From: JAYGED01 sp046582565
GTDB lineage: Bacteria > Pseudomonadota > Alphaproteobacteria > JAAXGF01
Assembly (NCBI GenBank): GCA_046582565.1
Contig: JAYGED010000255.1
Location: 1-8,523, forward strand
Length of the DNA stretch: 8,523 bases
Direction of reading: 5' to 3'
In this document: one piece after another, positions 1 to 7,034 of the stretch
Layout: every line of letters begins with the position of its first letter
How positions within the stretch are numbered: position 1 is the first letter of the stretch
Translations under genes and position numbers: made by a program
Notes under the pieces: generated by a model
Told to the model about the DNA's origin: nothing
Database searches by the model: none
Seen by the model: the letters and a program-made list of their open reading frames with translations, nothing else

Positions 1-90
1 TATTGCTTCATAACTCCTTTGTTTAACTTATTTTTTCTTGCATTTCTGTCTCTGATAGTATTACTTAATGTCTCCACATATCAGTGATTT

Positions 91-112
91 TGGCCCCCTG
101 ATGGCCCCCTGA
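91..112. repeat. Tandem 11-bp direct repeat upstream of integrase
   Basis: The 11-mer TGGCCCCCTGA occurs twice in perfect head-to-tail order (91-101 and 102-112), ending 11 bases before the integrase start codon. Short direct repeats beside an integrase gene are typical of arm-type recombinase binding sites or of an attachment region, and they could also overlap the integrase promoter. Which role applies cannot be decided from the window. No tRNA gene end is visible in bases 1-90, which are AT-rich and hold no feature I can name. Confidence 0.55.
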
Positions 113-123
113 AGAGATAATTT

Positions 124-1350
124 ATGGAAAAGAGCCTCACAGACCGATTCTGCCAGACAGTAAAGCAAGTTCGAGGCAAGCGAACTGAATGCGCAGATAC
201 CAACCCGAACGGCTGGAACCTAACGCTTCGCGTTTCCGACACTGCAAAATCCTGGGATTGTCGCTACCGATTGAAAGGTCAGCGCCAACGTATCGGCCTT
301 GGGACCTTCCCGGCAGTTACCCTTGGCGAAGCGCGGCAAAAGTCCCTTGAGATTGGGAACCTGGTCAAGCAAGGCATAAGCCCCAAAGAAAGGGCGAAAG
401 CGGATCAACGCCGGCGGCGAACCGTTGAGCAGGCTGCGCGAACATATATTGAGCAGCATTGCAAAGAACATCAGAAATCCTGGCGGCAAACCGAACGCCT
501 GTTCGAGAAACACATCATAGGCCAGATCGGTGAAATTCCTTTGCAGGAATTGTCCAGAGCACACGTTTTTGAACTTATGGATTACCTTACCGGGAAGGGT
601 TTGACGGCTCAGGTTAATCGCATCGTCAGCCAGATCAAGGCATTCTGCAACTGGGCCGTCGAGGATCGCGAATGGATAGATGTCAATCCAGTCGCCTCTA
701 TCAATCGTGGAAAGAAGAAGCGGTTCAAGGAGCGTAGCAGGGACCGCTTTCTTTCCAGCGACGAAATCCGTGCAATCTGGGATGCCACAAGCACTTACTC
801 ACAAACAGCGCGTAGCTTCGTTCGTGTGCTTTTCCTAACTGGCCAGCGTCGTGACGAAGTTCGTTTAATGGCTTGGAGTGAACTCGACCTTGAAAAAGGC
901 GAGTGGAACCTGCCGGCTTCGCGGACCAAGAATAAGGCGGCGCATTTGGTTCCCCTATTGGACCGCACAGTTGATGAGCTAAAAACGCTCAGGGCTCATT
1001 ATGAGGATTTTGGCATTAATCCCGGTGATTACGTATTCACGGTAGCCGGCAGAAAACCGTACGCTGGCCTTGGAAGACTGAAAGAAAATCTGGATCGCGA
1101 TAGCCATGTCACGGACTGGGTGTTTCATGATTGCCGCCGAACTTTTTCGACCTCTCTTTCACGGCTAGGCATTTCGCCGCGTGATCGCCGTGCATGCCTG
1201 AACCATTCGGTTAAGGATGGCCTAGACAAAGTTTACGACCTCTATGATTTGCGGGACGAGAAGGCTCACGCATTCGACGTTTGGACGAAATTCCTCATGC
1301 AGAGCGTAGGCGAAGTCGATGCCAGCAACGTCGTTAGTTTTTCCAAATAA
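124..1350 (+). CDS. Tyrosine recombinase (phage/island integrase, P4-like)
   Basis: This is a site-specific integrase that would catalyse insertion and excision of the island or prophage carrying it. The 408-residue length is normal for the P4-like family with an N-terminal arm-binding domain (DUF4102 type). Domains in order: arm-binding domain about residues 1-95 (including the RIGLGTFPAVTLGEAR stretch), core-binding SAM-like domain about 100-195, and catalytic domain about 205-390. Catalytic residues visible are Arg242 in TGQRRDE, the beta-turn Lys269 in RTKNKAAH, His335 and Arg338 in HDCRRT, His361 in LNH, and a nucleophilic Tyr, most likely Tyr371 in KVYDLYD (Tyr374 is the alternative). 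All catalytic positions are present, so it is probably functional. The ATG is preceded by a modest GAAGAG ribosome-binding site 7 bases upstream. It heads a plus-strand integrase, AlpA, primase set, a common arrangement in integrative islands and satellites. Confidence 0.96.
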   Translation: MEKSLTDRFCQTVKQVRGKRTECADTNPNGWNLTLRVSDTAKSWDCRYRLKGQRQRIGLGTFPAVTLGEARQKSLEIGNLVKQGISPKERAKADQRRRRTVEQAARTYIEQHCKEHQKSWRQTERLFEKHIIGQIGEIPLQELSRAHVFELMDYLTGKGLTAQVNRIVSQIKAFCNWAVEDREWIDVNPVASINRGKKKRFKERSRDRFLSSDEIRAIWDATSTYSQTARSFVRVLFLTGQRRDEVRLMAWSELDLEKGEWNLPASRTKNKAAHLVPLLDRTVDELKTLRAHYEDFGINPGDYVFTVAGRKPYAGLGRLKENLDRDSHVTDWVFHDCRRTFSTSLSRLGISPRDRRACLNHSVKDGLDKVYDLYDLRDEKAHAFDVWTKFLMQSVGEVDASNVVSFSK

Positions 1351-1672
1351 ATGCGTTGCCCGACGATTTCGCGTCCCACCATCGAAACTATATTGGGTGA
1401 TCGAAGCCACGTTACTGGCATTGAGGATGCTCGACTGGTGTGACAATCTAATCCAAGGTGAGTGGAGCGACGACACCCAAGACCCCTGGTGGTTAACATT
1501 CCCACCCTCTAAGCCCGGGTCAATGCTGGCTTTCTGTCGATTAAACGTTTGAAACCTACCCACCCTGTCCGGCATTCAGCCGGGTGGGTATTCTAAACCT
1601 TGCCGCCTATCGCAAGTGCTTCCTGCGCATTAAACCCGTGACACTTCAACTTACTTCATGAGGTGACACGAC
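1351..1672. other. Intergenic stretch between integrase and alpA-like gene
   Basis: These 322 bases hold no gene I can support. A short plus-strand frame over 1319-1552 overlaps the integrase end and resembles no family I recognise. The clear contents are a strong hairpin at 1557-1590 and three GTGACA words just before the next gene (1638-1678). The rest (1351-1556) has no recognised signal. In related islands this interval often carries the excisionase promoter, which I cannot locate precisely here. Confidence 0.5.
1557..1590 (+). terminator. Hairpin, possible terminator after integrase
   Basis: A perfect 9-bp stem is formed by TACCCACCC (1557-1565) and GGGTGGGTA (1582-1590). An inner 3-bp GGC/GCC stem (1571-1573 with 1579-1581) stacks under it around an ATTCA loop, leaving TGTCC as a bulge. 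The structure should be very stable. It is followed only by TTCTAAACCTT, not a clean T-run, so intrinsic termination is uncertain. It lies about 200 bases after the integrase stop. A protein-binding inverted repeat or a structured RNA element are alternatives. Confidence 0.4.
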
Positions 1673-1678
1673 GTGACA
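1638..1678. promoter_or_regulatory. Three GTGACA words over the alpA-like start
   Basis: GTGACAC occurs at 1638-1644 and 1663-1669, and GTGACA at 1673-1678, where its GTG is the proposed start codon. The middle copy overlaps the ribosome-binding sequence GAGGTG. Repeated words over a translation start could be an operator for autoregulation by an AlpA-type DNA-binding protein. Spacing is irregular (25 and 10 bases), so chance is a real alternative. Confidence 0.25.
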
Positions 1679-1882
1679 AAGGCTGTTTCCCCTCCCGGTG
1701 GGCTTCCGGAAACCGGCTACGTTCGCCAAGCCCAATTGATCCCGGATATTATCCCGTTTTCTTCGGCGACACTCTGGCGTGAGGTCAAGGCAGGCTCGTT
1801 CCCCGTCCCGGTCAAACTCTCGCAACGTGTAACGGCGTGGCGGGTGGAGGATGTCCGGAAATGGATGCGATCCCGTACTTAA
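1673..1882 (+). CDS. AlpA-family excisionase/regulator
   Basis: This 69-residue protein matches the AlpA family of small winged-helix DNA-binding proteins, which act as excisionases or as activators of integrase and excision genes in prophages and islands. The recognisable core is residues 17-66: a helix-turn-helix with SSATLWREVKAG, then the family hallmark FPVPVKLSQRVTAWRVEDV and a final KWM helix. Full family length is present. The start chosen is GTG at 1673, with GAGGTG (1660-1665) 7 bases upstream as a good ribosome-binding site. It lies downstream of the integrase and 24 bases before the primase-like gene, consistent with a control module for element mobility or replication. Family assignment is firm; the exact regulatory target is inferred. 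Confidence 0.9.
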   Translation: MTKAVSPPGGLPETGYVRQAQLIPDIIPFSSATLWREVKAGSFPVPVKLSQRVTAWRVEDVRKWMRSRT

Positions 1883-1906
1883 ACGGCCTGCATTGACTTC
1901 CAGGCC

Positions 1907-2272
1907 GTGAACAGCGCGGCCCTGTCCGACCTGCCATCATTGTTGTGCCGATGGCTTCCTGGCGGGCGCAGGGAGGGCCGTGAATACGTCGCCAGGAATC
2001 CCCGGCGAGCCGATAAGACGCCCGGCAGTTTCAAGATCAACCTTCACTCAGGCAAATGGTGCGATTTCGCCACCGGCGATGCTGGCGGTGATGTCGTTTC
2101 CCTCGCCGCGTATCTCTCAGGGTCTGGCCAAGCCGAAGCCGCCCGTAGGGCCGTGATCTGGCCCGACAATGACGATCCTGGCACCGACTATGCCAAAGAT
2201 GTTACGGGCCTTGGCGTCATAGACCTCGGACCGAATGGCTTGGTCGCGAGAGATCCAACGGCTCACGCTTAA
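1907..2272 (+). pseudogene. Primase-like gene remnant with internal deletion
   Basis: The 121-residue product resembles two separated pieces of prophage/island primase-helicase proteins. Residues 5-80 match the usual N-terminal domain (RWLPGGRREGREYVARNP, TPGSFKINLHSGKW, DFATGDAGGDVVSLAAYLSG). Residues 82-98 then match the Toprim acidic motif region (VIWPDNDDPGTDYAKDV), which in full-length relatives as I recall them lies well over a hundred residues further on. The join near residue 81 (about base 2147) therefore looks like an in-frame internal deletion. After residue 100 the sequence loses resemblance and stops, so the C-terminal part is also missing. Start is GTG at 1907 with only a weak AGG upstream. 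It would normally serve element replication; this version is probably non-functional. A naturally short variant is possible but less likely. Confidence 0.75.
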
Positions 2273-2293
2273 TCTCTGGTCGTGAATCTCTGG
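2271..2293. repeat. 9-bp direct repeat at module boundary
   Basis: AATCTCTGG occurs at 2271-2279 and again at 2285-2293, separated by TCGTG. It sits in the 31-base gap between the primase remnant and the convergent secretion operon, starting at the primase stop codon. It could be a small slippage duplication or a trace of a recombination event joining the integration module to the cargo. No terminator hairpin is evident in this gap for either gene. Confidence 0.4.
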
Positions 2294-2303
2294 GGGTCGG
2301 GGC

Positions 2304-4586
2304 TTAGTCTGGCTCCCGGAGGGCCTGACTCATGTTTTTGATAATCGGATTAGTGAAATAGGTTATGATACGGCGTTGACCTACCTTTAGGTCGGCCGTA
2401 GCCAACATCCCTGGCATCAGCGCAAAATTTGTCGGAAGCCGCTTGAGGTTTTCCTCCTCAACCTCCACTCGTCCCCGATAGTAGGCGCCCTTTTCACCCG
2501 AGAGCGCTTCCTCATAAGTATCATTAGAAATGAACACCAGCGTACCCAGCAGATCACCGAATTGTTGGAATGGTAGGGCGTCGAGCTTCACGGAGACAGG
2601 TGCGCCGAGACGGAGATCGCTAACGTCTTTTGGGTCGATGTCGATCTCGAGGGCGAGTGGCACATTCAAGCGTACGAGGGTGATCAAGGTTTCGCCCTCG
2701 CGTACGATTGAGCCCGCCGTCACCGTGGGCAGGTCGAGGACGACGCCGTCTACCGGGGATCGCACGAGGAGACCTTTGGCTAGGCTTTCTTGCTTTACTT
2801 TGTCCTCACTGAGTTCGACGCGGAACCCCTCTTCCTTGGCGAGCTGCTCGGCCAACTTCACGGACCATTTGGCAACATAGGCCTGCCGCGCGTTTTCAAG
2901 CTTGGTATTTTCCCCGGAGAACCGGACGCGAAGCTCCTCTTCCTTGGCGAGTTTCTCGGCCAACTCCGTTGACCATTTGGCAATATAGGCCTGGCGCTCG
3001 TTTTCGAGCTTGGTGTATTCCTCGGCGATCCGGACACGCAGCTCGTCTTCCTTGGCGAGCCGCTCGGCCAACTCTGCCGACCATTTGGCAACAAAGGCTT
3101 GGCGCTCGGCAACGCCCAACGCCTGGATGCTTCTCAGGTTTTTCATCGCATTGCGGGCGCTTATCAACCCGCGCTTGGCAATCAGCGTGGTATCACGGGA
3201 GCTCAAATAATTGAGCAGGGACCCGTAATTCTTGTCGTAAAGCTGCTTCCGCGCTTCCTCAACCTCCCGTTTTATCTTCAACTGTTCCTCCGAGATGGCG
3301 ACGGAGATTTGAGCCGTGGCGACCTCCTGGTTGAGCTTGGTGGCGTCCATCTCAAAAAAGGACAAGTGCGACCGGTACTCGTCCAATCGCTTCGAGAGCA
3401 TGTCTAGGGTAAACTCGTCGAGCCCGTGTCCGGGTGGGATGGCTTTGCCCGAATTGATAAGTTTCTGCTCCAGCTTGATGCGCGTGATGCGCTGCTCGAC
3501 GGCGCTAAGCTTCTCTCCCGCCTTGAAAGAGGACAATTGCGACCGGTACTCGTCCAATCGCTTCGAGAGCATGTCTAGGGCAAACTCGTCGAGCCCGTTT
3601 CCGGGTGGGATGGCTTCGCCCGAGTTGATAAGATTCTGCTCCAGCTTGATGCGCGTGATGCGCTGCTCGACGGTGCTGAGCTCCTCCTGCGCGTTGAAAG
3701 AGGACAATTGCGACCGGTACTCGTCCAATCGCTTAGAGAGGATGTCCAAGTTAACCTCGTCGAGCCCGTGTCCGGGTAGGATGGCTTCGCCCGAGTTGAT
3801 AAGTTTCTGCTCCAGCTTGATGCGCGTGATGCGCTGCTCGACGCCGTTAAGCTTATCCTTGACGACCCTGAGATTGGCCTGAACAAAGGTACCATCCAAG
3901 ACACCGAGCACGTCCCCACGAGACACCTGCTGACCCCGTTCCACATTCAGGCTCTCAATGACGGCGTTCGACGTGGCTTGGACCTCGACGTTCGGCACCT
4001 TAGTCGTGAACTTGCCGCGGGCGGAGACTGTGGTGTCAACGAAGGTGAGGGAAGCGAATGCGACCGTCGCGGCGATGAAGGCGACTATGGCCAGCGCACC
4101 GAGGAACAGCGGCCTCGATGGCGATCGGTCGTAGAGGGCGTCGGTATCTTCCACCACCTCGGCGATTGGCTTCTCTTCGGGGCGCACTTGGCCGGCGTCG
4201 CTATCTTCTCGTGCCGGCGCCGCGATGACCGACTCGGCAACCGCCTCGGCCGTCATAAGATTCATCGTCCGCACGTAGTTGGAAAGCTGGGCCATCAGGC
4301 TGAGCGCCGTCTCCGGATTGGCCGATATGTGCTGGATGAAGGAGGCGCGGTCGATCTCTGTGACGACGACGTCGGTCTTGGCCCAGGCCCCCGCGCTCCT
4401 CGGGCTTTCATCGATGATCGCCATCTCGCCGAACAGCGATCCTGCCTCGACCTCCTTAAGCACGATGGTGCCGGTCGGGCTCGTCTTAACGATCTCTACG
4501 ATGCCCTCGGCGAGGATGTACGCGTATCCGCCAGTTTCACCCTCGCGGAAAATGTACTCGCCCCGGGGGAAGCTCCTTTTCGTCAT
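2304..4586 (-). CDS. Type I secretion membrane fusion protein (HlyD family) with cyclic-nucleotide-binding domain
   Basis: This periplasmic adaptor would link an inner-membrane ABC transporter to an outer-membrane channel for one-step export of a protein or peptide. At 760 residues it is far longer than usual HlyD/PrtE proteins (about 400-480). Order: cyclic-nucleotide-binding domain 1-115, with phosphate-binding cassette LFGEMAIIDESPRSAGAWA (Glu54 and Arg63 kept, so ligand binding is plausible); acidic linker 120-155; one membrane segment about 159-183; first lipoyl-like half 197-232; long helical region with three 57-residue repeats (249-412); hairpin turn region about 445-490; three 36-residue repeats (494-601); second lipoyl half about 605-640 (VRSPVDGVVLDLPTVTAGS); and a beta-barrel region to about 735 with MPGMLATADLKVG. 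The sensor should face the cytoplasm. The ATG overlaps the transporter stop as ATGA, indicating translational coupling. No TolC gene is seen. Confidence 0.92.
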   Translation of the reverse strand: MTKRSFPRGEYIFREGETGGYAYILAEGIVEIVKTSPTGTIVLKEVEAGSLFGEMAIIDESPRSAGAWAKTDVVVTEIDRASFIQHISANPETALSLMAQLSNYVRTMNLMTAEAVAESVIAAPAREDSDAGQVRPEEKPIAEVVEDTDALYDRSPSRPLFLGALAIVAFIAATVAFASLTFVDTTVSARGKFTTKVPNVEVQATSNAVIESLNVERGQQVSRGDVLGVLDGTFVQANLRVVKDKLNGVEQRITRIKLEQKLINSGEAILPGHGLDEVNLDILSKRLDEYRSQLSSFNAQEELSTVEQRITRIKLEQNLINSGEAIPPGNGLDEFALDMLSKRLDEYRSQLSSFKAGEKLSAVEQRITRIKLEQKLINSGKAIPPGHGLDEFTLDMLSKRLDEYRSHLSFFEMDATKLNQEVATAQISVAISEEQLKIKREVEEARKQLYDKNYGSLLNYLSSRDTTLIAKRGLISARNAMKNLRSIQALGVAERQAFVAKWSAELAERLAKEDELRVRIAEEYTKLENERQAYIAKWSTELAEKLAKEEELRVRFSGENTKLENARQAYVAKWSVKLAEQLAKEEGFRVELSEDKVKQESLAKGLLVRSPVDGVVLDLPTVTAGSIVREGETLITLVRLNVPLALEIDIDPKDVSDLRLGAPVSVKLDALPFQQFGDLLGTLVFISNDTYEEALSGEKGAYYRGRVEVEEENLKRLPTNFALMPGMLATADLKVGQRRIITYFTNPIIKNMSQALREPD
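2784..3107 (-). repeat. Three 108-bp repeats coding 36-residue coiled-coil units
   Basis: Within the fusion protein, residues 494-529, 530-565 and 566-601 are tandem copies of a 36-residue unit based on RQAYVAKWS, ELAEKLAKEEELRVR and TKLEN segments. The DNA copies are 3000-3107, 2892-2999 and 2784-2891. They are highly similar in DNA as well as protein, pointing to fairly recent duplication; the third copy is the most diverged at its end. The sequence is helix-favouring and charged and lies on the returning arm of the adaptor hairpin, just before the second lipoyl half. Confidence 0.9.
3351..3842 (-). repeat. Three 171-bp repeats coding 57-residue HlyD units
   Basis: Residues 249-305, 306-362 and 363 to about 412 of the fusion protein are tandem copies. 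DNA copies are 3672-3842, 3501-3671 and a shorter one 3351-3500. Each unit reads VEQRITRIKLEQ, LINSGEAI, PPGHGLDE, then LSKRLDEYRSQLSSF. This matches the HlyD/PrtE pattern of an Arg-Leu rich helix, a Gly/Pro break (in relatives RL-AE-G-I-FP), and a second helix ending in R-L. Canonical proteins carry this module once, so it appears triplicated. The near identity of the DNA copies suggests recent amplification or ongoing gene conversion. Confidence 0.92.
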
Positions 4587-6730
4587 TCCACCGCCTTAGT
4601 CACATCTGCCAGTAGCTGCTGATCGACATCCCAGAGCCGACGGTATGTTGGGCACGCACCGAGCAGCTCTTCGTGCGGACCGTGACCAACGAGCTTGCCA
4701 TTGTCTAAAACGACGATGCTATCAAACATGGAGGCCAAATTCAGATCATGCGTCACCATGATGAGCCCGCGCTGTTTGGCGATCGCGGGAAGGTTATTGC
4801 GAACGGTAAGTTTCAGTTCCTTGTCAAGCATCGAGAATGTGTCGTCGAAAAGCAGCACCTTCGGGTCCGCGACCAGGGCCCGGGCTATCGCGAGCAGCAG
4901 CCGAAACCCGCTCGGCAGCGAGGAGGCTTGGTCATCGATTTTCGCCGCTAGCCCATCCGGGATGTCGTGGATCACCTTGGCTAGAGCGGAGAGCCTGAGC
5001 GCATCCTCCATTTCCCGCTCGCTGATGTTCGGCCGCGCCCGCCGCAGGTTTTCCTCGATCGTGCCGGCGAAAAACTGGGGCTGTGCCGTTACCAACGCCA
5101 CTTGCTTGCGATAGTGCTCAATATCCAGGTTGACGAAAGGTGTTCCGTCCACTTCCATCGAACCCTCTGTGGCCCGCTCAAGCCCTTGGAGTAGCCTCAG
5201 AATTGTCGATTTACCAGCGCCTGCGCGGCCGACGACTCCAATCAAGAGTCGAGGATCTAGAGTAAGGGTCACGTTGTCGAGAGCGCGGACGTTGTCGCCG
5301 TAGATGACCGAGACGTGGGTTAGCACGTAGTGGCCATGGACGCTCCTCTGTACCCCGAAGCCGCGGCGCTCAGGCGCGGCATTCCAGATTCTGGCAATCT
5401 GCTCCTTGACGTTACGGACCCGGTCCAACTCGGCGACCATGGAAATGGCCTGGACAATCGGCCGGACGACGCGCGCGCCGATCATGTTGACTGCGATCAG
5501 CGCGCCGGCCGACATGCCCCCCCCCAAAACGAGATGGACCCCTGTGACAATGATGCCGACGGTCATCGCCTGTTGCAAAACGGTGTTGGTTTGCGCCGCG
5601 ACCGTCGAAATGCTCTCGCGCTCGCCTTGCTTGCTGATTGCGGCGGTCGCGGCGCGACGCCACTCACGCCGCTGGGTCGATTCCTGAGATAGCGTTTTGA
5701 CGGCGTCGATACCTTTGATTGTCTCCCGCAGGATGCGGGCCTTGGCTCCACCCTTATTGCCGAACTCCTGCAGACGAGCCTTCTCAACTGTCTTGAATGC
5801 TAGTGAGGTCGTTCCCATAGCTACGGCGAAGGCGACTACGAGCAACCCGAGCGGCAAACTGTAAGCGAAGAGAATCGGCAAATAGACAAGGATTGCAGTT
5901 AGGTCGAAGAGTCTGGTCAGAACTTGTTGGGCGAGAAAGTTCCTGAGGGTGCCGGTACCTAGGACGCCCCGCTCCAGGTCGCTGGCCCCACTGCCCTGGA
6001 ACGACTGCACTGGAAGGCCGAGGAGTTTGTCGAACACGTCGCCCGCTAGCCGTGCCTCGATGGTCCCGGCAATGTACCGGATGAGGTGGTCCCTCACATA
6101 GCCAAGCGCGCCATTGAAAAGCACCGCCAGCAGCACCCCCGCCGTTAGTACGTATAAGGTGGACACCGCCTTGTAGCCGATGACCTTGTCGAGTGCGATC
6201 TGGATGAAAATGATTGGCGCGAACGCCAGCAAATTAAGTATTATCGAGATTAGGAAGATGACAACCAGGAGCCATTTGAAACGGGCGATCTCGGGCATGA
6301 ACCAGAGCCAGCCGAAGAAGCGGTCCTTGGCCTCCTCGCCCGTCTTCTTGGCGACTAGGATGAGCCGCCGCGACCAGTTCGAGCGGAAGGAGTCAAGCTC
6401 CATTGGGAGCGGTTTGCTGGTGGGGTCCAAGGGGTCGACGCCGATAAGGATCGACGGCTCGCCGCGCTCTCCGGGCTTCAGGCCGGCCAAGACCAGCGCC
6501 CGCCCACTTTTCATTAGGGCCACGCACGGAAAGATGTAGGAGCGCTGCTCAAGATCGCGGACGCTCGCCCGACGGAAACGGGTCACAACGCCGAGCCGCT
6601 CGAAATACTCCTCGAATTGACGCTCGTTTGAAATGTCGTCCTTCTTAAAGCCAGCCTCCACCTGGTCAGGAAGAATCTGGGAACCCAACTGGCGGGCAAT
6701 AAGTGCTACACAAAGCCCAGTCTCCAACAT
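4583..6730 (-). CDS. Type I secretion ABC transporter with C39-like domain and degenerate ATPase motifs
   Basis: This 715-residue protein has the full length and order of HlyB/LapB-type exporters. Residues 1-128 form a C39-peptidase-like domain without the catalytic Cys (QLGSQI in the N-terminal helix) or His (GRALVLAG where peptidases have GRH), so it should bind rather than cleave substrate. Residues 150-430 form the transmembrane region, with hydrophobic helices near 152-176, 191-210, 275-305 and 385-425. The nucleotide-binding domain is 465-700: Walker A GRAGAGKST (501-509), Q-loop Gln550, Walker B KVLLFDD (624-630), D-loop SMLD (633-636) and switch His661. The signature reads LPSGFR (605-610) instead of LSGGQR, and Asp630 replaces the catalytic Glu. 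These changes suggest weak hydrolysis or a heterodimer with a second ABC subunit. The start has GAGG 7 bases upstream; in-frame stops lie 13-14 codons above it. Confidence 0.94.
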   Translation of the reverse strand: MLETGLCVALIARQLGSQILPDQVEAGFKKDDISNERQFEEYFERLGVVTRFRRASVRDLEQRSYIFPCVALMKSGRALVLAGLKPGERGEPSILIGVDPLDPTSKPLPMELDSFRSNWSRRLILVAKKTGEEAKDRFFGWLWFMPEIARFKWLLVVIFLISIILNLLAFAPIIFIQIALDKVIGYKAVSTLYVLTAGVLLAVLFNGALGYVRDHLIRYIAGTIEARLAGDVFDKLLGLPVQSFQGSGASDLERGVLGTGTLRNFLAQQVLTRLFDLTAILVYLPILFAYSLPLGLLVVAFAVAMGTTSLAFKTVEKARLQEFGNKGGAKARILRETIKGIDAVKTLSQESTQRREWRRAATAAISKQGERESISTVAAQTNTVLQQAMTVGIIVTGVHLVLGGGMSAGALIAVNMIGARVVRPIVQAISMVAELDRVRNVKEQIARIWNAAPERRGFGVQRSVHGHYVLTHVSVIYGDNVRALDNVTLTLDPRLLIGVVGRAGAGKSTILRLLQGLERATEGSMEVDGTPFVNLDIEHYRKQVALVTAQPQFFAGTIEENLRRARPNISEREMEDALRLSALAKVIHDIPDGLAAKIDDQASSLPSGFRLLLAIARALVADPKVLLFDDTFSMLDKELKLTVRNNLPAIAKQRGLIMVTHDLNLASMFDSIVVLDNGKLVGHGPHEELLGACPTYRRLWDVDQQLLADVTKAVE

Positions 6731-7034
6731 TTCAGAACCTCGTGATCGATTGGCGTAACGATCTTATCAGGCCCTCGCCGTCTCGGTGACAAACCCTCGT
6801 GCCCACAAGGCCGATTATTTGCACTGGACCCTATCGAAATGCGCACCCACAAAAAACCCAATATTCGACCAAGCCCTCGATCCCTAAACTGACGCAGCCT
6901 TCTTCGGAAGACAAAAGCACAGGAACAGTAGCATGGAGGCGGTTGCCCCACCACCCCGTTTAGAGCTTCACCCTCTGGCCTGCCCCTACTGAACCCGGAT
7001 TCCCCAGATAAATTGCAATTTCACTGTCCTTGGA
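6731..7034. other. Intergenic region upstream of the secretion operon
   Basis: About 300 bases lie between the transporter start and the left end of the first IS remnant. On the minus strand the region should hold the promoter of the two-gene secretion operon, but I find no convincing -35/-10 pair. The only firm signal is the ribosome-binding GAGG at 6739-6742 (minus strand). Short minus-strand frames here (6706-6954, 6960-7175) overlap the transporter start or the IS end and resemble nothing known. The IS insertion at 7035 may have cut off more distant control sequence. Confidence 0.45.

Noticed and set aside
1..90. Possible tRNA 3' end as integration site
   Set aside because: No tRNA arm or CCA-end structure could be formed from these AT-rich bases.
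1319..1552. 77-codon plus-strand open frame after the integrase
   Set aside because: Starts inside the integrase gene in another frame and shows no known domain.
2784..3842. Regularly spaced repeats that could suggest a CRISPR array
   Set aside because: The periods of 108 and 171 bp are in-frame coding repeats with no unique spacers and no cas genes.
3316..3882. 188-codon plus-strand open frame with internal repeats
   Set aside because: It is antisense to the 171-bp repeats of the fusion protein; its repeats merely mirror the DNA repeats, and it has no family resemblance.
3978..4622. 214-codon plus-strand open frame
   Set aside because: Antisense to the cyclic-nucleotide and membrane part of the fusion protein, which has clear domain support; this frame is rich in Arg, Asp and Gly with no recognisable motif.
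6706..6954. 82-codon minus-strand open frame upstream of the transporter
   Set aside because: Overlaps the transporter start in another frame and resembles no known protein.
6780..6960. Minus-strand promoter for the secretion operon
   Set aside because: Several AT-rich words occur but none forms a -35/-10 pair with proper spacing that I would trust.
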